A stretch of DNA of 41,181 bases from Priapulus caudatus (taxonomy: Eukaryota; Priapulida; Priapulimorpha; Priapulimorphida; Priapulidae): contig NW_014578897.1 in assembly GCF_000485595.1 (NCBI RefSeq), forward strand, positions 9,303-50,483, in the 5' to 3' direction. The translations under genes and the position numbers were made by a program. Numbering within the stretch: the first letter of the stretch is position 1; each line of letters opens with the position of its first letter. Below, piece by piece: positions 10,667-19,620 of the stretch. A model generated the notes under the pieces. It was not told the origin of the DNA. It saw only the letters and a list, made by a program, of their open reading frames with translations, and did no database searches.

Positions 10667-10735
10667 ACTAACGTCAATACACCTATTAGACTAACGTCAA
10701 TACTGTAATACACCTATTTGACTAACGTCAATATT
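10667..10735. repeat. ACTAACGTCAATAC tandem repeats
   Basis: Three spaced copies of ACTAACGTCAATA with variable spacers (CACCTATT.G). The first nine bases equal the flanking duplication of the adjacent telomere-core element. Confidence 0.75.
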
Positions 10736-10744
10736 CTAACCTCC

Positions 10745-10811
10745 TCAACATCTCCTTTCAACATCTCCTTTCAACATCTCCTTTCAACATCTCCTTTCAA
10801 CATCTCCTTTC
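10745..10811. repeat. 13-bp CAACATCTCCTTT tandem array
   Basis: Five near-perfect 13-bp units, ending where CTTTCGGC breaks the pattern. It lies inside the outer foldback element. Confidence 0.9.
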
Positions 10812-10986
10812 GGCAACGCTTCTCTAGTATCCCGTCTCATCTGGATGTGGCGTAGGCCTATATTTTTATGTTTGTTGTTTGATATCATGATGACCTAGCT
10901 TGACCTAGGCCGGTACTACCGGTACGACCGGTACTACCGCCTACCGGTACTTATAACTACTAATACTATCCTACTGAAATAATTAC

Positions 10987-11146
10987 CTGTCTGTTCTACT
11001 TCCGCCGCTATATCTGTACATGCTCGATCCTTTATATCTCGGTTTTTAAATTCTGGGCAGTTGACTATGTAGAGGCTGGTGTAATTTGGCCAGATTTCCA
11101 CAAGTTTGTCCTCTGATATAACTTCATTAATTCTGGTCGCAGCCAT
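10987..11146 (-). CDS. MADF (Myb/SANT-like) domain protein, exon 1
   Basis: Starts at the ATG at 11146-11144 in the context AAGATGGCT. It encodes 53 codons plus one base: a short leader, then EDKLVEIWPNYTSLYIV.CPEFKNRDIKDRA, the classic first helices of the MADF domain. The Trp usual after KDRA is Cys here (residue 43). The donor ACAG|GTAATT follows base 10987. The product would be a nuclear DNA-binding protein, joining in phase with exon 2 at 9316. Its position on the strand opposite a Harbinger DDE fragment suggests that the two were the paired genes of one element. Confidence 0.78.
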
Positions 11147-11216
11147 CTTCAAAATGATTTACACGCATGCGCTGTGAGTACCAGTGTTGAGTAAATTTAC
11201 TCAGCGCGCCGCAAAC

Positions 11217-11301
11217 GTTGAGTAAAATGACTCATGAGTCAAAAATTATCAAACACGTTTGATCGTTGAGTAAAATGACTCATGAGTCATTTTACTCAAC
11301 G
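11217..11301. other. 38-bp perfect palindrome with AP-1-like sites
   Basis: A perfect 38-bp palindrome at 11264-11301, with arms starting CGTTGAGTAAAATGACTCAT. A half copy lies just upstream at 11217-11240. It contains overlapping TGACTCA and TGAGTCA, the AP-1/bZIP consensus. It could be a transposon end, a cruciform or a bZIP site; the sequence does not decide. Confidence 0.7.
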
Positions 11302-11329
11302 AATGTGCGCCGCAAACGTGAGTAAAAAT

Positions 11330-11422
11330 GAATAAATAAATAAATGAATGAATGAATGAATGAATGAATAAATGAATGAATAAACGAATAAATGAATGAA
11401 TGAATGAATGAATGAATGAATG
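11330..11422. repeat. (AATG)n array
   Basis: About 95 bp of AATG/AATA repeats, the short counterpart of the 930-bp ATTC array at 1541-2475. Confidence 0.92.
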
Positions 11423-11929
11423 ACAAAACGTAAACGTTGACCGGTATAATGGTCCCGTGCGTGAATACCTTGCGTGGCAAAGGGGTTTTATTAATACACT
11501 ACTATCACTATTTCACACACAACAGCTGTTCGCAGTGTCTTACAAAGCATATGATATTGCCGCATCTGCTTACTATTGTATCGTTTGTATGAGATTTGAT
11601 AACCCTATGAATAAGTACAGTTATTGATGTATTATGTACAGAACGCAATCATGAGGTTTCAATACGTGAATGACGTCGTTGTAACGAAAACCAGCGCAGG
11701 AAAGGCATCACATGCTATGTAAGAGTCGATAATTTGTCACCATGACCCATTTTTTGCAATTCTGTATGTGACAAAAATATCTTGTGAACTAAACATAGTT
11801 CTCTCTTGCACTCTCTTTGACGGTCTCTTCGCTTTTATTTCCATATACAGATTCGTGGCCGCGGGAATCAATCACCTCGAAACTGTAATATCACACTTTG
11901 CTGAAACCCCAGACACACAGACACATACG

Positions 11930-12175
11930 CTCGCACGCTCGCACACCCACACACACGCATACGCGCGGGCGCACACATGCACGCAAAAACGCACATGCAC
12001 ACACAAACGCACACACGTACACACACATGTACACACATATACACACATACGCACGCACACACACATATATACGCAAAAACGCGAATACAAACACAAACAC
12101 ACGCGCACACACACACACACACACACATACACACACACATACATACACACACATACACACACACGCACGCAGATA
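11930..12175. repeat. (CA)n-rich tract
   Basis: CA repeats with CACG, CATA and GCAAAAACGC interruptions; the right-arm counterpart of the TG tract at 700-1010. Thr/His and Cys/Val frames are not genes. Confidence 0.9.
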
Positions 12176-12448
12176 AAACCGTTTGCGTTTGAAAACAATA
12201 GCTGCTGCCATTACGCATCCTACACCACATGACCGAACAAGCAGCACAGACGTCGTCCAAACACCTCTACACATATAAATAATATAGATAACATAGAATA
12301 AATAGATAATATAGTCTATCTATATTATTTCTATGCCTCTACATCACGCGCCCGCCGTTCGACATCGTGCGCTATCTGGTGGTGGACGCTGTGACCTCAC
12401 TGCACGCGTCTGTTATATAGACGACACGGCCATTTTATCTCGCAAGGC

Positions 12449-12545
12449 TTGGGCACAGACTAACGGATACACTGACTGGACAGAACGCCAAAATAGTGTA
12501 ATGCAATTAAATGGTGGCACCGCCCAGCGAATGAAGCGGTACACT
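12449..12545 (+). repeat. Dispersed copy of the THAP-gene 5' flank
   Basis: Carries CAGACTAACGGATACAC, then GACTGGACA, and ends GCGAATGAAGCGGT. The same blocks occur reverse-complemented at 14020-14135 just upstream of the THAP start, and in degraded form near 290-360. The plus-strand frame through it, about 85 codons, has no recognisable domain. Confidence 0.65.
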
Positions 12546-12786
12546 AAAAATCTAGCTATAGTGACAGACCGTGGATGTATAACGTTGTAACATTAAAACG
12601 TCTCTATCGTTAATTCTAATATTTGGACTGGAGTTTAATTACACATTCCTGAATCTAGAAGGTCAAATGTTAGTCTTCAAGTCGATTTTGCTCTATTAAA
12701 CGGCTATACATTTACGTTTACATGCAAAACGATCATCCACACCGTATCACAGACTAATGCACAATACACACAATACATCACAATGC

Positions 12787-13393
12787 GTAATGTGCACACG
12801 GTATACTGTGCTACAGTCTGTAGTTTAATTTATTCCTTAGTCTGTGACCGGATTTTTTCAGATGTTTGTTTTTTCTACAAACAATAAAAATAATAAATAC
12901 GATATAATTTCCACATAATTTCCATATAAATACCATTAATCACATTTATTGCTAAGAAGCTTAATCACAAGTGCTGGAGCTTCAGCAATTTACGATTTTG
13001 CTTGTTTCTAGGTTGGGAGCGCAGGACGGTTACTAACTTCTATCAGAGATGGAACTGCATCCTTTCTTAGCTTCTTAAATTTGTTGACTTGCCTAATTGT
13101 GTTTTTAATAAAGGTGGAAGGGATCAGGTAAAAGAATTATGGGAAATAAGGTAAAATACAGACAGTTTGAATTTTTTCTTAGCAAAATTATTCAGCATAC
13201 ATGTGTTGGTTTAGTTTTGATATTGCCATAAGCTATAATAATATCCTTCAGTGCCCAGAAGTGAATATTTCAAACTTATTTTTCTGTTTATGTATATTTT
13301 ATGAAATCAAACCTGGTACATGTAGAAAGATCCATGAGTCACATGACGAGAAGCAGAGAAAGCAATGTTTTTTTACTAATAATAGTTATATTT
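12787..13393. other. AT-rich region downstream of the THAP gene
   Basis: About 600 bp of AT-rich single-copy sequence, probably 3' flank or intron of the minus-strand THAP gene. No further exon with a convincing splice site is visible. Confidence 0.45.
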
Positions 13394-13567
13394 TTAATTA
13401 GGTGCAGCATCACATTTCAAAGCAGCCAGTGATTTTTACCCTTGTCAGCTGGAGACATAAATTGAGATGCCTCAAAATGATCCTCGCAAATTAGCAGATA
13501 TTTGCATTGGCTGTCTTTTACACCGTTAAGGTCGGCTCTTCTTATGTTGCAGATCCACTTCCGAAGT
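13394..13567 (-). CDS. THAP zinc-finger protein, exon 2
   Basis: Continues the THAP domain from exon 1: LRKWICNIRRADL, then ICEDHFEASQFM. It contributes the invariant Trp (residue 41) and the C-x2-H half of the C2CH zinc site (Cys64, His67). The acceptor is GTACATAG at 13568 and above, and its A completes the AG carried by exon 1 as Arg. After FMSPADKGK the frame closes, but a +1 shift at a run of five A restores a THAP-like end (SLAALKCDAAPN, stop at 13394-13396). One missing A would explain this, as expected for a homopolymer error or an early pseudogene. THAP proteins bind DNA in the nucleus and often derive from P-type transposases. Confidence 0.78.
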
Positions 13568-13907
13568 CTATGTACATGTAATGATGTGGTGTATTATTTA
13601 CAAATTGCATATCGTTTTAACTGGTATTTTCCACAGAATAAATTGGCAGCAGAATTACACAGATCACCGAACCAAGTAGTGTTTTCCCTAACCTTTAACT
13701 GTTAGCTTCACAAGATTGTATCTTGTATTAGTTTACATTGATATTATGATTACATATAATTAAACAATCAATAAGTACAGTAGGTATCTCTCTTCGTGTG
13801 CACAGCAGTCACTACATCTGTCCCGACCGTCCTAACGAATTATGATTTAAATTAAAATTCATGATTTGCAAACGTATATATCATGCAACACGTGATAAAT
13901 CTAGTAC
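13568..13907 (-). other. Intron of the THAP gene
   Basis: A 340-bp intron with donor TATAG|GTACTA and acceptor TGTACATAG. A phase-2 intron right after the AFFKFP segment is a commonly seen position in animal THAP genes. Confidence 0.7.
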
Positions 13908-14017
13908 CTATAATGCTCTGTGGGAAACTTGAAAAACGCTATATCTGGGGTTTTTTTCCTTGAATTGGAACAATTTCCCGCATTGCAATAACCGCAGTGA
14001 TTGTCAGCGGATGCCAT
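13908..14017 (-). CDS. THAP zinc-finger protein, exon 1
   Basis: 110 nt from ATG (14017-14015) to the donor. Residues 8-31 contain C-x2-C-x4-C (Cys8, Cys11, Cys16) and then the strongly conserved TPDIAFFKFP. Cys11-x4-Cys16 is the expected first half of the C2CH zinc site, and its 47-residue spacing to Cys64 in exon 2 is within the family range. The last codon is split AG|A. No competing upstream start is open in frame. The domain binds DNA; without the rest of the protein I cannot say whether it belongs to a transposase or a host regulator. Confidence 0.82.
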
Positions 14018-14140
14018 TTTGAGTAGTTGACCGCTTCATTCGCCATGGGCAGCACCATCGAAACGCTTAACAAGCAGGGTATACAATGTGTCCAGTCTGT
14101 GTATCCGTTAGTCTGTGGCTTGGGCACGCTGAACCATCAG
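14018..14140 (-). repeat. THAP-gene 5' flank shared with other sites
   Basis: Directly upstream of the THAP start. Reverse-complemented, it resembles 12449-12545 and, less well, 290-360. It might be the leader or promoter of the THAP gene copied with it, or a short transposon end. I see no TATA box. Confidence 0.5.
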
Positions 14141-14329
14141 TGACACGGCTGCACTTTACCGAACCTCTGTTTCAGCGACACGCGTAAACCGCTCGCGGGT
14201 TGAGAGCGAGCGCACTACAAATAGAGTCTCGTGTGACAGTAACAGTTTCCGTTGAGTGCGCGCAAAAGAAGTCCAAAGGCAGCGAAATGCGAACGATTGT
14301 TTTATCGGACCTAATGCACAGGCGTGTGA

Positions 14330-14873
14330 CAACATCAGCAGTAGTAGTAGCGGCAGAAGCGGCAGTAGCAGCAGCAGTGACAGTAGCAGTAGCAGTAACA
14401 GTAGCAGTAGCAGTAACAGTGGCGGTAACAGTAATTAGTAACAATCAATCAGTAACATCAGTAGTAGCAGCAGCAGTAGCAGCACTATCGGTAGCAGCAG
14501 CAGCAACAACAGCAACATCAGTAGCATCAGTAGCATCAGCAGCAGTATCGGTAGTAGCAGCAGCAGCAGCAGCAGCAGCAGAATCAGTAGCGGCAGCTGC
14601 AGTAGCGGCAGCAGCAACAGCAGCAGCATCAGTAGCATCAGTAGCAGCAGCAGCAGTAGCGGTAGCAGCAGCAGTAGCAGCAGTAGCATCAGTAGCATTA
14701 GCGGCAGTAGCGGTAGCAGCAGCAGCAGCAGCAGCAGCAGAATCAGTAGCAGCAGCTGCAGTAGCGGCAGCAGCAACAGCAGCAGCATCAGTAGCATCAG
14801 TAGCAGCAGCAGCAGTAGCGGTAGCAGCAGCAGTAGCAGCAGTAGCATCAGTAGCATTAGCGGCAGTAGCGGT

Positions 14874-14904
<31 letters not shown>

Positions 14905-14955
14905 TCAGTAGCAGCCGCAGCAGTAGCAGTAGCAGTAGCAGTAGCAGTAGCAGTC
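14330..14955. repeat. CAG/TAG trinucleotide array with about 160-bp higher-order unit
   Basis: CAGCAG, CAGTAG and CAGTAA triplets throughout. From about 14545 a higher-order unit repeats: the marker GAATCAGTAGC occurs at 14581, 14740 and 14902, giving periods of 159 and 162 bp. The plus frame encoding Ala/Val/Ser and the minus frame encoding Leu are both open because TAG falls out of frame; neither looks like a gene. Confidence 0.88.
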
Positions 14956-14981
14956 CCTCTCTTACTTCCTCTTCACTCACT

Positions 14982-15552
14982 GCTCCCGTCAGCAGCAGCT
15001 CGTTAGATCACACGCCCAGTTCATGATGCTCTGCTCTTTTCTTCGTCCTCTCTCTCTCTCTCTGCTCTCTGTCTTGCTCCTGTTGAATGCTCTCTTACAC
15101 GGCTCTCTTCTCTCTCTCGCTCTCTCCTCTCTCTCTCTCTTCTCTCTCTCTCCTCCTCTCTCTCTCTCTTTCTCTTCTCTCTCTACTCTCTCGTCCTCTT
15201 CTCTTCTCTCTCTCTGATTTCCCTCTCTCTCTTTGTCGGGTGGGTCTGCTGCGTTCTCTCTCTCTCTCTTGCCCCCTCGGCCTGCCCTCTCTCTACCTCC
15301 CTCTCACTCACGCCTCCCGTCAGCAGCAGCGACCGATTTAGATCGCACGCCAGCTCATGATGCTGCTGTATCCTCTTGTTTGTCGTGTTCTCTCTCTCTC
15401 TGTCGCTCTCTCTCTCTCTCTCTCTCCCCCTTCTCGTGTCTGCTTGCCTTCTCGCTCTCTTGCCTCCCTCTCCTACCTCCTCTCACTCACCTCCCCGTCA
15501 GCAGTTCTAGTCTTACGATTAGGATCGCACCCAGCTTCATGATGTCTGGTCG
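14982..15552. repeat. CT-rich tandem of three long units
   Basis: Three copies of a block with CCCGTCAGCAGCAGC, a GATCGCACGCC-like core and TCATGATG, at about 14982-15030, 15304-15362 and 15484-15545. They are separated by variable (CT)n tracts, and the copies differ by small indels. Confidence 0.75.
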
Positions 15553-15952
15553 CTCGTCCGGCCCGGTTCACTAGAGGCGCCGCCCGCTTGCTCCGTCGCA
15601 TTAGCCGTCTCTGCCGAGCATGCCGCCACCAGGGTGGCGGCACCTCCTGCCGTCGCCAGCTGGAACTTCAGCTCATCTGCTGTGAACAGCGGAGGTCAAG
15701 GTCAAAACGCGAAGAGGGGTCGTTTTCGTGTGGGGGCGCCAACCGGTTCGGCGGACGACGACCTGCGATGTGATGCAGATCGAGTATTCCATGTCGCCAG
15801 GTCGTCGTGTTACGCGCGATAATCGTCGTCGTCGTGTTACGTCGTGACTTCATCGGTCGTCTGGTTACGCGCCAGCACAGCGCATTCATTATTGATCGTT
15901 CTGGTTTACGGAGCCCTCACTCATCGGGGTTGCTGTGGTTACAGCACACCTC
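15553..15952. other. GC-rich single-copy stretch before the gap
   Basis: About 400 bp of GC-rich sequence with CGTCGT repeats near 15800-15850. Two overlapping plus-strand frames of about 60 codons exist (15588-15773, 15634-15822), but neither shows a domain. They might be part of a CpG-rich exon or promoter; not called. Confidence 0.4.
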
Positions 15953-15977
15953 NNNNNNNNNNNNNNNNNNNNNNNNN
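15953..15977. other. Assembly gap (25 N)
   Basis: Twenty-five N bases. The round number looks like a gap of unknown size. The repeat B homology starts about 80 bp to its right. Confidence 0.99.
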
Positions 15978-16054
15978 CAGCTTAGCACCAGTGCAGCAGC
16001 ATCACATAAGTAGTGTATAGCACAGCAGCAGCCGCAGATAGTCAGTAGTAGGCA

Positions 16055-16419
16055 GCCAGCGCCAGTACGCAGTAGGCAGCAGCGGCGGCGCTTGTGAAAT
16101 TAGATATTTGCCAGCAACGAGTTTATAAATAGTTTTACCTGAAGGAAATGGCGTACACGTGGCGTGAGAAAAGAGGGGAGACCTGCTCGTTTGACGAGAA
16201 ATGAATGGCAGAACAGCTGTGCCGACCAATGCTGAAGAATTCAGCAGACTTAATTTAAACAGGCTGTTGAAATTTAAATATCATACGCTGTTAGATTTCC
16301 TCCAGATTGACTGTCGCGTTTGATTTTAAATAAAAGCACATATGCTCCATAATTGCCTATTTTAGAACGGTTTATATAGCTGTCTGCGTATAAGCTACTC
16401 TCTTCCTCTCCCCGCCACA

Positions 16420-16477
<58 letters not shown>

Positions 16478-16615
16478 TTCTTCTGTCTTGTCTGTTGTCT
16501 GTTCTGTCTGTCGTCTGTCTGTCTCTCGCTTTCTTTCACACCACACACCCCCCACCCCACCCACCCCACCCACCCCCACACACCTGCGCGCACACACGGA
16601 GATCATATCTATATA

Positions 16616-16688
<73 letters not shown>

Positions 16689-17700
16689 ATCTAATCTGAT
16701 ATTCCCTCTCTCTCTCTCTCTCTACTCCTACTCTAATCTATCTATCTATCTATCTCTCTCTCTCTCTCTCCCTCATCTATCTATCTATCTCGATCCTATC
16801 TATCGCTCCCTACTCTCTCCCCTCTCTATCTCTCCTCCCTCTCTCTCTTTCTCTCTATCTATCTATCATATCTATCTATTCTCTTCTCGCTCTCTCTCTC
16901 TCTATATTATCACTACTATCTACTATATATATACTCTCTATCCTATATATATATATATATTATACATATATTCTTTGTGTGTGACTCGCCCTAACGCCAT
17001 CCCGGTGTTTTACTAAATTAAGCAGTCGCTCTGTGACAGACTACTAGCAGACTGCTAATTGCGCGTTGCCATAGACGAGAAGGCCGCCACGCACATCGAT
17101 ACGCATCCCCCTAATGAGCGGCGAGCCGTCGGAACGGCAGCCACACAAACCCGAACAAATATTTCTGTCCGAATTCCAATTTCATGCAAGTTCTGTGGTG
17201 CGTAACTGATGGTTCTCTCTTGTACGCGTAGTTCGTGTCGTCGCCTCTCGCTCTCTAGTGCCTAATTACGATAGCCCAAACTAAACAACAATTAATATAG
17301 CCCCCAATTACTATGGGGGAGCGGGTCTCTCACTTAATAGCCCCTGCTGCTCGCTCTCTCTCTTCTCTCTCTGCTACGCGAGAGTCACTCAACGTCGCTA
17401 ATGGTCTGACATTGCCGGGTGAAAATTTTCTTGCTCTCAGCGTTACATTTTCTGCCTTTCAGCAAATTTTATCTGCTTCTGGTTCTTTCTGCGTGCAACT
17501 CGAAGATTTTTTCCTATATTGCCGGCTTGCCCTGCCTGCTGGCACATTAATTGCAGGGAGCTCATTAGGGCGGTCGAGATGTTAATTGGCTCCTTGGGAT
17601 GATTTCGTGATTCTCTTAGAGTAACCTAACGCTTTTCTTTAAAGATGTTTCATCGTTGTGTTTTCTATTTACATGCGACTGAGTCTATAAATAGGGCGCG
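16055..17700 (+). repeat. Repeat B, copy 1
   Basis: Matches 33800-34913 in the same orientation, from AGCAGCAGCGGCGG to the ACTGAGTCTATAAATAGG end. It is about 1.65 kb against 1.1 kb because the CT and ATCT microsatellites (16418-16970) are longer here. Outside the microsatellites, copies differ mainly by single-base indels. No frame is conserved between the copies, so I call no gene. Confidence 0.88.
16418..16975. repeat. CT and ATCT microsatellites
   Basis: (CT)n to about 16485, a C/A-rich stretch near 16540-16595, (ATCT)n from about 16620 to 16690, then mixed CTCT/ATCT/TATA to 16975. In the second B copy this whole section shrinks to about 75 bp of CT plus about 30 bp of TA. Confidence 0.92.
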
Positions 17701-17759
17701 CTTCACGTGACACATCCCGCGCTTGATACAATGGCGACGGATTTCAATCTAGACTATAT

Positions 17760-17810
17760 AATAGGGTATATATATATCATTATAATATTATATTATATAT
17801 CTCTTTTCTT

Positions 17811-17841
<31 letters not shown>

Positions 17842-17905
17842 TCTTTCTCTCTCTTCTCTCGCTCTCTCTCTCTCTTTCTCTCTCTCCTCTCTCTCTCTCG
17901 CCTCT
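17760..17905. repeat. TA then CT simple repeats
   Basis: A short TATA-rich run followed by about 110 bp of CT repeats. A short open frame beginning at ACAATGGCG (near 17729) runs into it and is not called. Confidence 0.85.
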
Positions 17906-17949
17906 TCTGTGTTTCTCTCAATCTCCGCCATTTTTATGCCGCGCCGTAC

Positions 17950-18297
17950 ATAGGTCTATGACGGAAGCTGATGAAACACACTCGGAATGCCAGCCATTAT
18001 GGAGAGGTTACCACGGAAACGAGTAGCGAGTATCTTCGTGGCGAAGTCCTTTAGCATCAACACAGCAACATGGAGCCGAAACCTGCCAAAGATCGCCCAG
18101 CTTGGTGTGGGTCATTAGTACTTGGAGCACACACCGGCGAAGAGAAAACGCTAAATCTGATGCAGCGGAAAAGAGACGCCTGCGAAAACAGCTGTGAAGC
18201 CAGCAGTGTTACCTCTACAACTTCTCATCACACCTGTCCATCTTGCGGACTTGGAAGACTGTTCATTAGCCGGAAGCACAACAGAATGAAACAACCT
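17950..18297 (+). pseudogene. LINE (CR1-like) ORF2 C-terminal relic
   Basis: Read across all three frames, this resembles the tail after the reverse transcriptase of CR1/L2-like LINEs. The blocks are SINTATW, then DRPAW, an AEKRRLRK basic patch, and a final TCPSCGLGR...H zinc-knuckle-like motif before TAA at 18298-18300. The blocks lie in different frames, so at least two frameshifts separate them. The catalytic domains are absent. Such tails are common old debris in invertebrate genomes. The in-frame ATG at 18070 is not evidence for a separate gene. Confidence 0.6.
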
Positions 18298-18300
18298 TAA

Positions 18301-18750
18301 GGGCTGTCAGTGGTCATCATCGCTAGCAATGGACGCACGCACATAAGCAAAGATTCTCACGGTTAATGATGGCAAGATAATTAGCGTTAAGAGCGTATAA
18401 AGAAGGTACATTCTTTAAGCGTATCTTTTTATACGGTCTTGATAGCGATCTCTTACCGGATTTCGAGATAAAACCGCCTGTGCGTGACACGGATGAGTGC
18501 TGGGTGCGCTTGGACCTGAAATCCGATTGCCCGTATAATCGCTTCATCATTGATTTAGACTCAACAGGTAAGTACGCTCGAGATAGCCTGTATGCTTTCT
18601 CGCGCGTCCGTAGCCTCGGCCGAAATTCTGACCTTGCGAAAATATCTGAGATAGCCCGCCCCTATCGATACTCAGGATATAGCACCTGGCGTACTCGCCG
18701 CTTGCGCCACTTGCGCATATATACTCAAATCTCCAATTTCTCACTCTCTC
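18301..18750. other. Single-copy spacer, nothing recognised
   Basis: About 450 bp. An 80-codon plus frame (from 18480) and a minus frame overlap here, but neither has a recognisable domain, and the plus frame runs into the purine array. Confidence 0.4.
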
Positions 18751-18754
18751 AGGA

Positions 18755-19620
18755 CACCAGCTGGTTGGCAGGAGAGGAGAGGGAGAGGAGACTCGGGAGG
18801 AGCGCGGGCGAGCTGGTGGAGAAGGAGCGACGGGCGCGAAGCTGGTGGGACGGAGAAGGAGGCAGGGGGGGAGAAGGGCAGAAGCTCGGTGGCGCTCGGT
18901 GGAGAAGTCGGTAAGATCGAAGGAGGGAGGGGGAGAAGCTCCCGCGCGAGGAGCGGGGAGAACTGTGTGGACGACATGAGGAAGGGTGAGCAGGGAGCAA
19001 GTAGGTGGAGAAGGACGGAGGGGGAGAAGGAGAAGCTGGTGGAGAGGAGGAGGGAGAGCCAAAGCTGCTGGAGAAGGACGGGAGGCGGCAGAAGCTGGTG
19101 GGGAGAAGAAGGAGGGGAGAAGGGAGAAGCTGGTGGAGGAGGGCAGGAGGGGGAGAGCTGGTGCGAAAGGAGGAGGGGGAGAACGCTGGTGGGAGAAAAG
19201 GAGGAGGAGGAGAAGGAGAAGCGGGCTGGAGAAAGGAGAGGGTAAAGCTGGTGGAGAAGGAGGAGGTGAGAAGCTGCGTGGGCAGGGCACACGAGGGCGA
19301 GAAGCGGTGTGAGAAGGGGGAGGGGGAGAAGGGAGAAGTGGTGGAGAAGGAGGAGGGATGGAGAAGGGAGAAAGGAGAACGGGGGAGAGGGAGAAGCTGG
19401 TGAGGTGGAGAAGGAGAAGCTTGGTGGAGTGAGGAGAGGAGAAGCTGTGGAGGAGGAGGAGGGGGAAGAAGGAGAAGCTGGTGGCATGGAGGAAGGGAGG
19501 GGCGAGAAGGAGGGAAGCTCGGTGGCAGAACGGGGAGGGGGAGAAAGCTGGTGGCAGAAGGAGGAGGGGAGAGCTGGTGGAGAAAAGAGGATGTGGAGAA
19601 GCCTTGTGAAAAAGCCGGAG
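18755..19620 (+). repeat. Purine-rich GGAGAAGCTGGTG minisatellite arm
   Basis: About 865 bp made of GGAGAAG and GAGAAGCTGGTG variants, almost all purine on this strand. It turns abruptly into its complement at about 19620. Lys/Glu/Gly-rich plus frames and Ser/Pro-rich minus frames are by-products. Confidence 0.9.

Larger units (their letters stand above)
10263..10894. mobile_element. Outer foldback element in MADF intron
   Basis: About 41 bases at 10263-10303 (containing CATCATGATATCAAACAAC) recur inverted at 10852-10894. The arms bracket the telomere-core element (10390-10666), an ACTAACGTCAATAC-type tandem and a CAACATCTCCTTT tandem. I see no clear target-site duplication outside these arms, so the boundaries are approximate. 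It codes for nothing and is best described as a nonautonomous MITE or foldback. Confidence 0.65.
9317..10986 (-). other. Intron of the MADF gene
   Basis: A 1670-bp intron with donor ACAG|GTAATT (exon end 10987) and acceptor TTTACAG|TT (exon start 9316). Its left half is AT-rich, with TA repeats near 9595-9670 and nothing coding. Its right half carries two nested inverted-repeat elements and two short tandem arrays, listed separately. Confidence 0.65.
11320..12786 (-). repeat. Right arm of the giant inverted repeat
   Basis: Reverse complement of the left arm (1-1540), including the (AATG)n end at 11330-11422, the unique stretch 11430-11830, the CA tract and the AT-rich block near 12270-12330. 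Divergence is mostly short indels. Identity to the left arm is lost after about 12786, but the left arm is cut by the window edge, so this is not proof of the boundary. Confidence 0.8.

Noticed and set aside
12333-12590. 85-codon plus-strand frame
   Set aside because: Overlaps the repeat shared with the THAP 5' flank and has no domain; the shared sequence lies upstream of the THAP start in the other copy.
1-12786. Polinton/Maverick element
   Set aside because: Long inverted ends fit loosely, but no DNA polymerase B, integrase, ATPase, protease or capsid frame is present in the loop.
13939-14127. 62-codon minus-strand frame overlapping THAP exon 1
   Set aside because: It is another frame of the THAP exon; the real frame has the zinc ligands, splice sites and matching phase.
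14200-15006. 268-codon Ala/Val-rich and 181-codon Leu-rich frames
   Set aside because: Translations of CAG/TAG triplets; no non-repeat domain.
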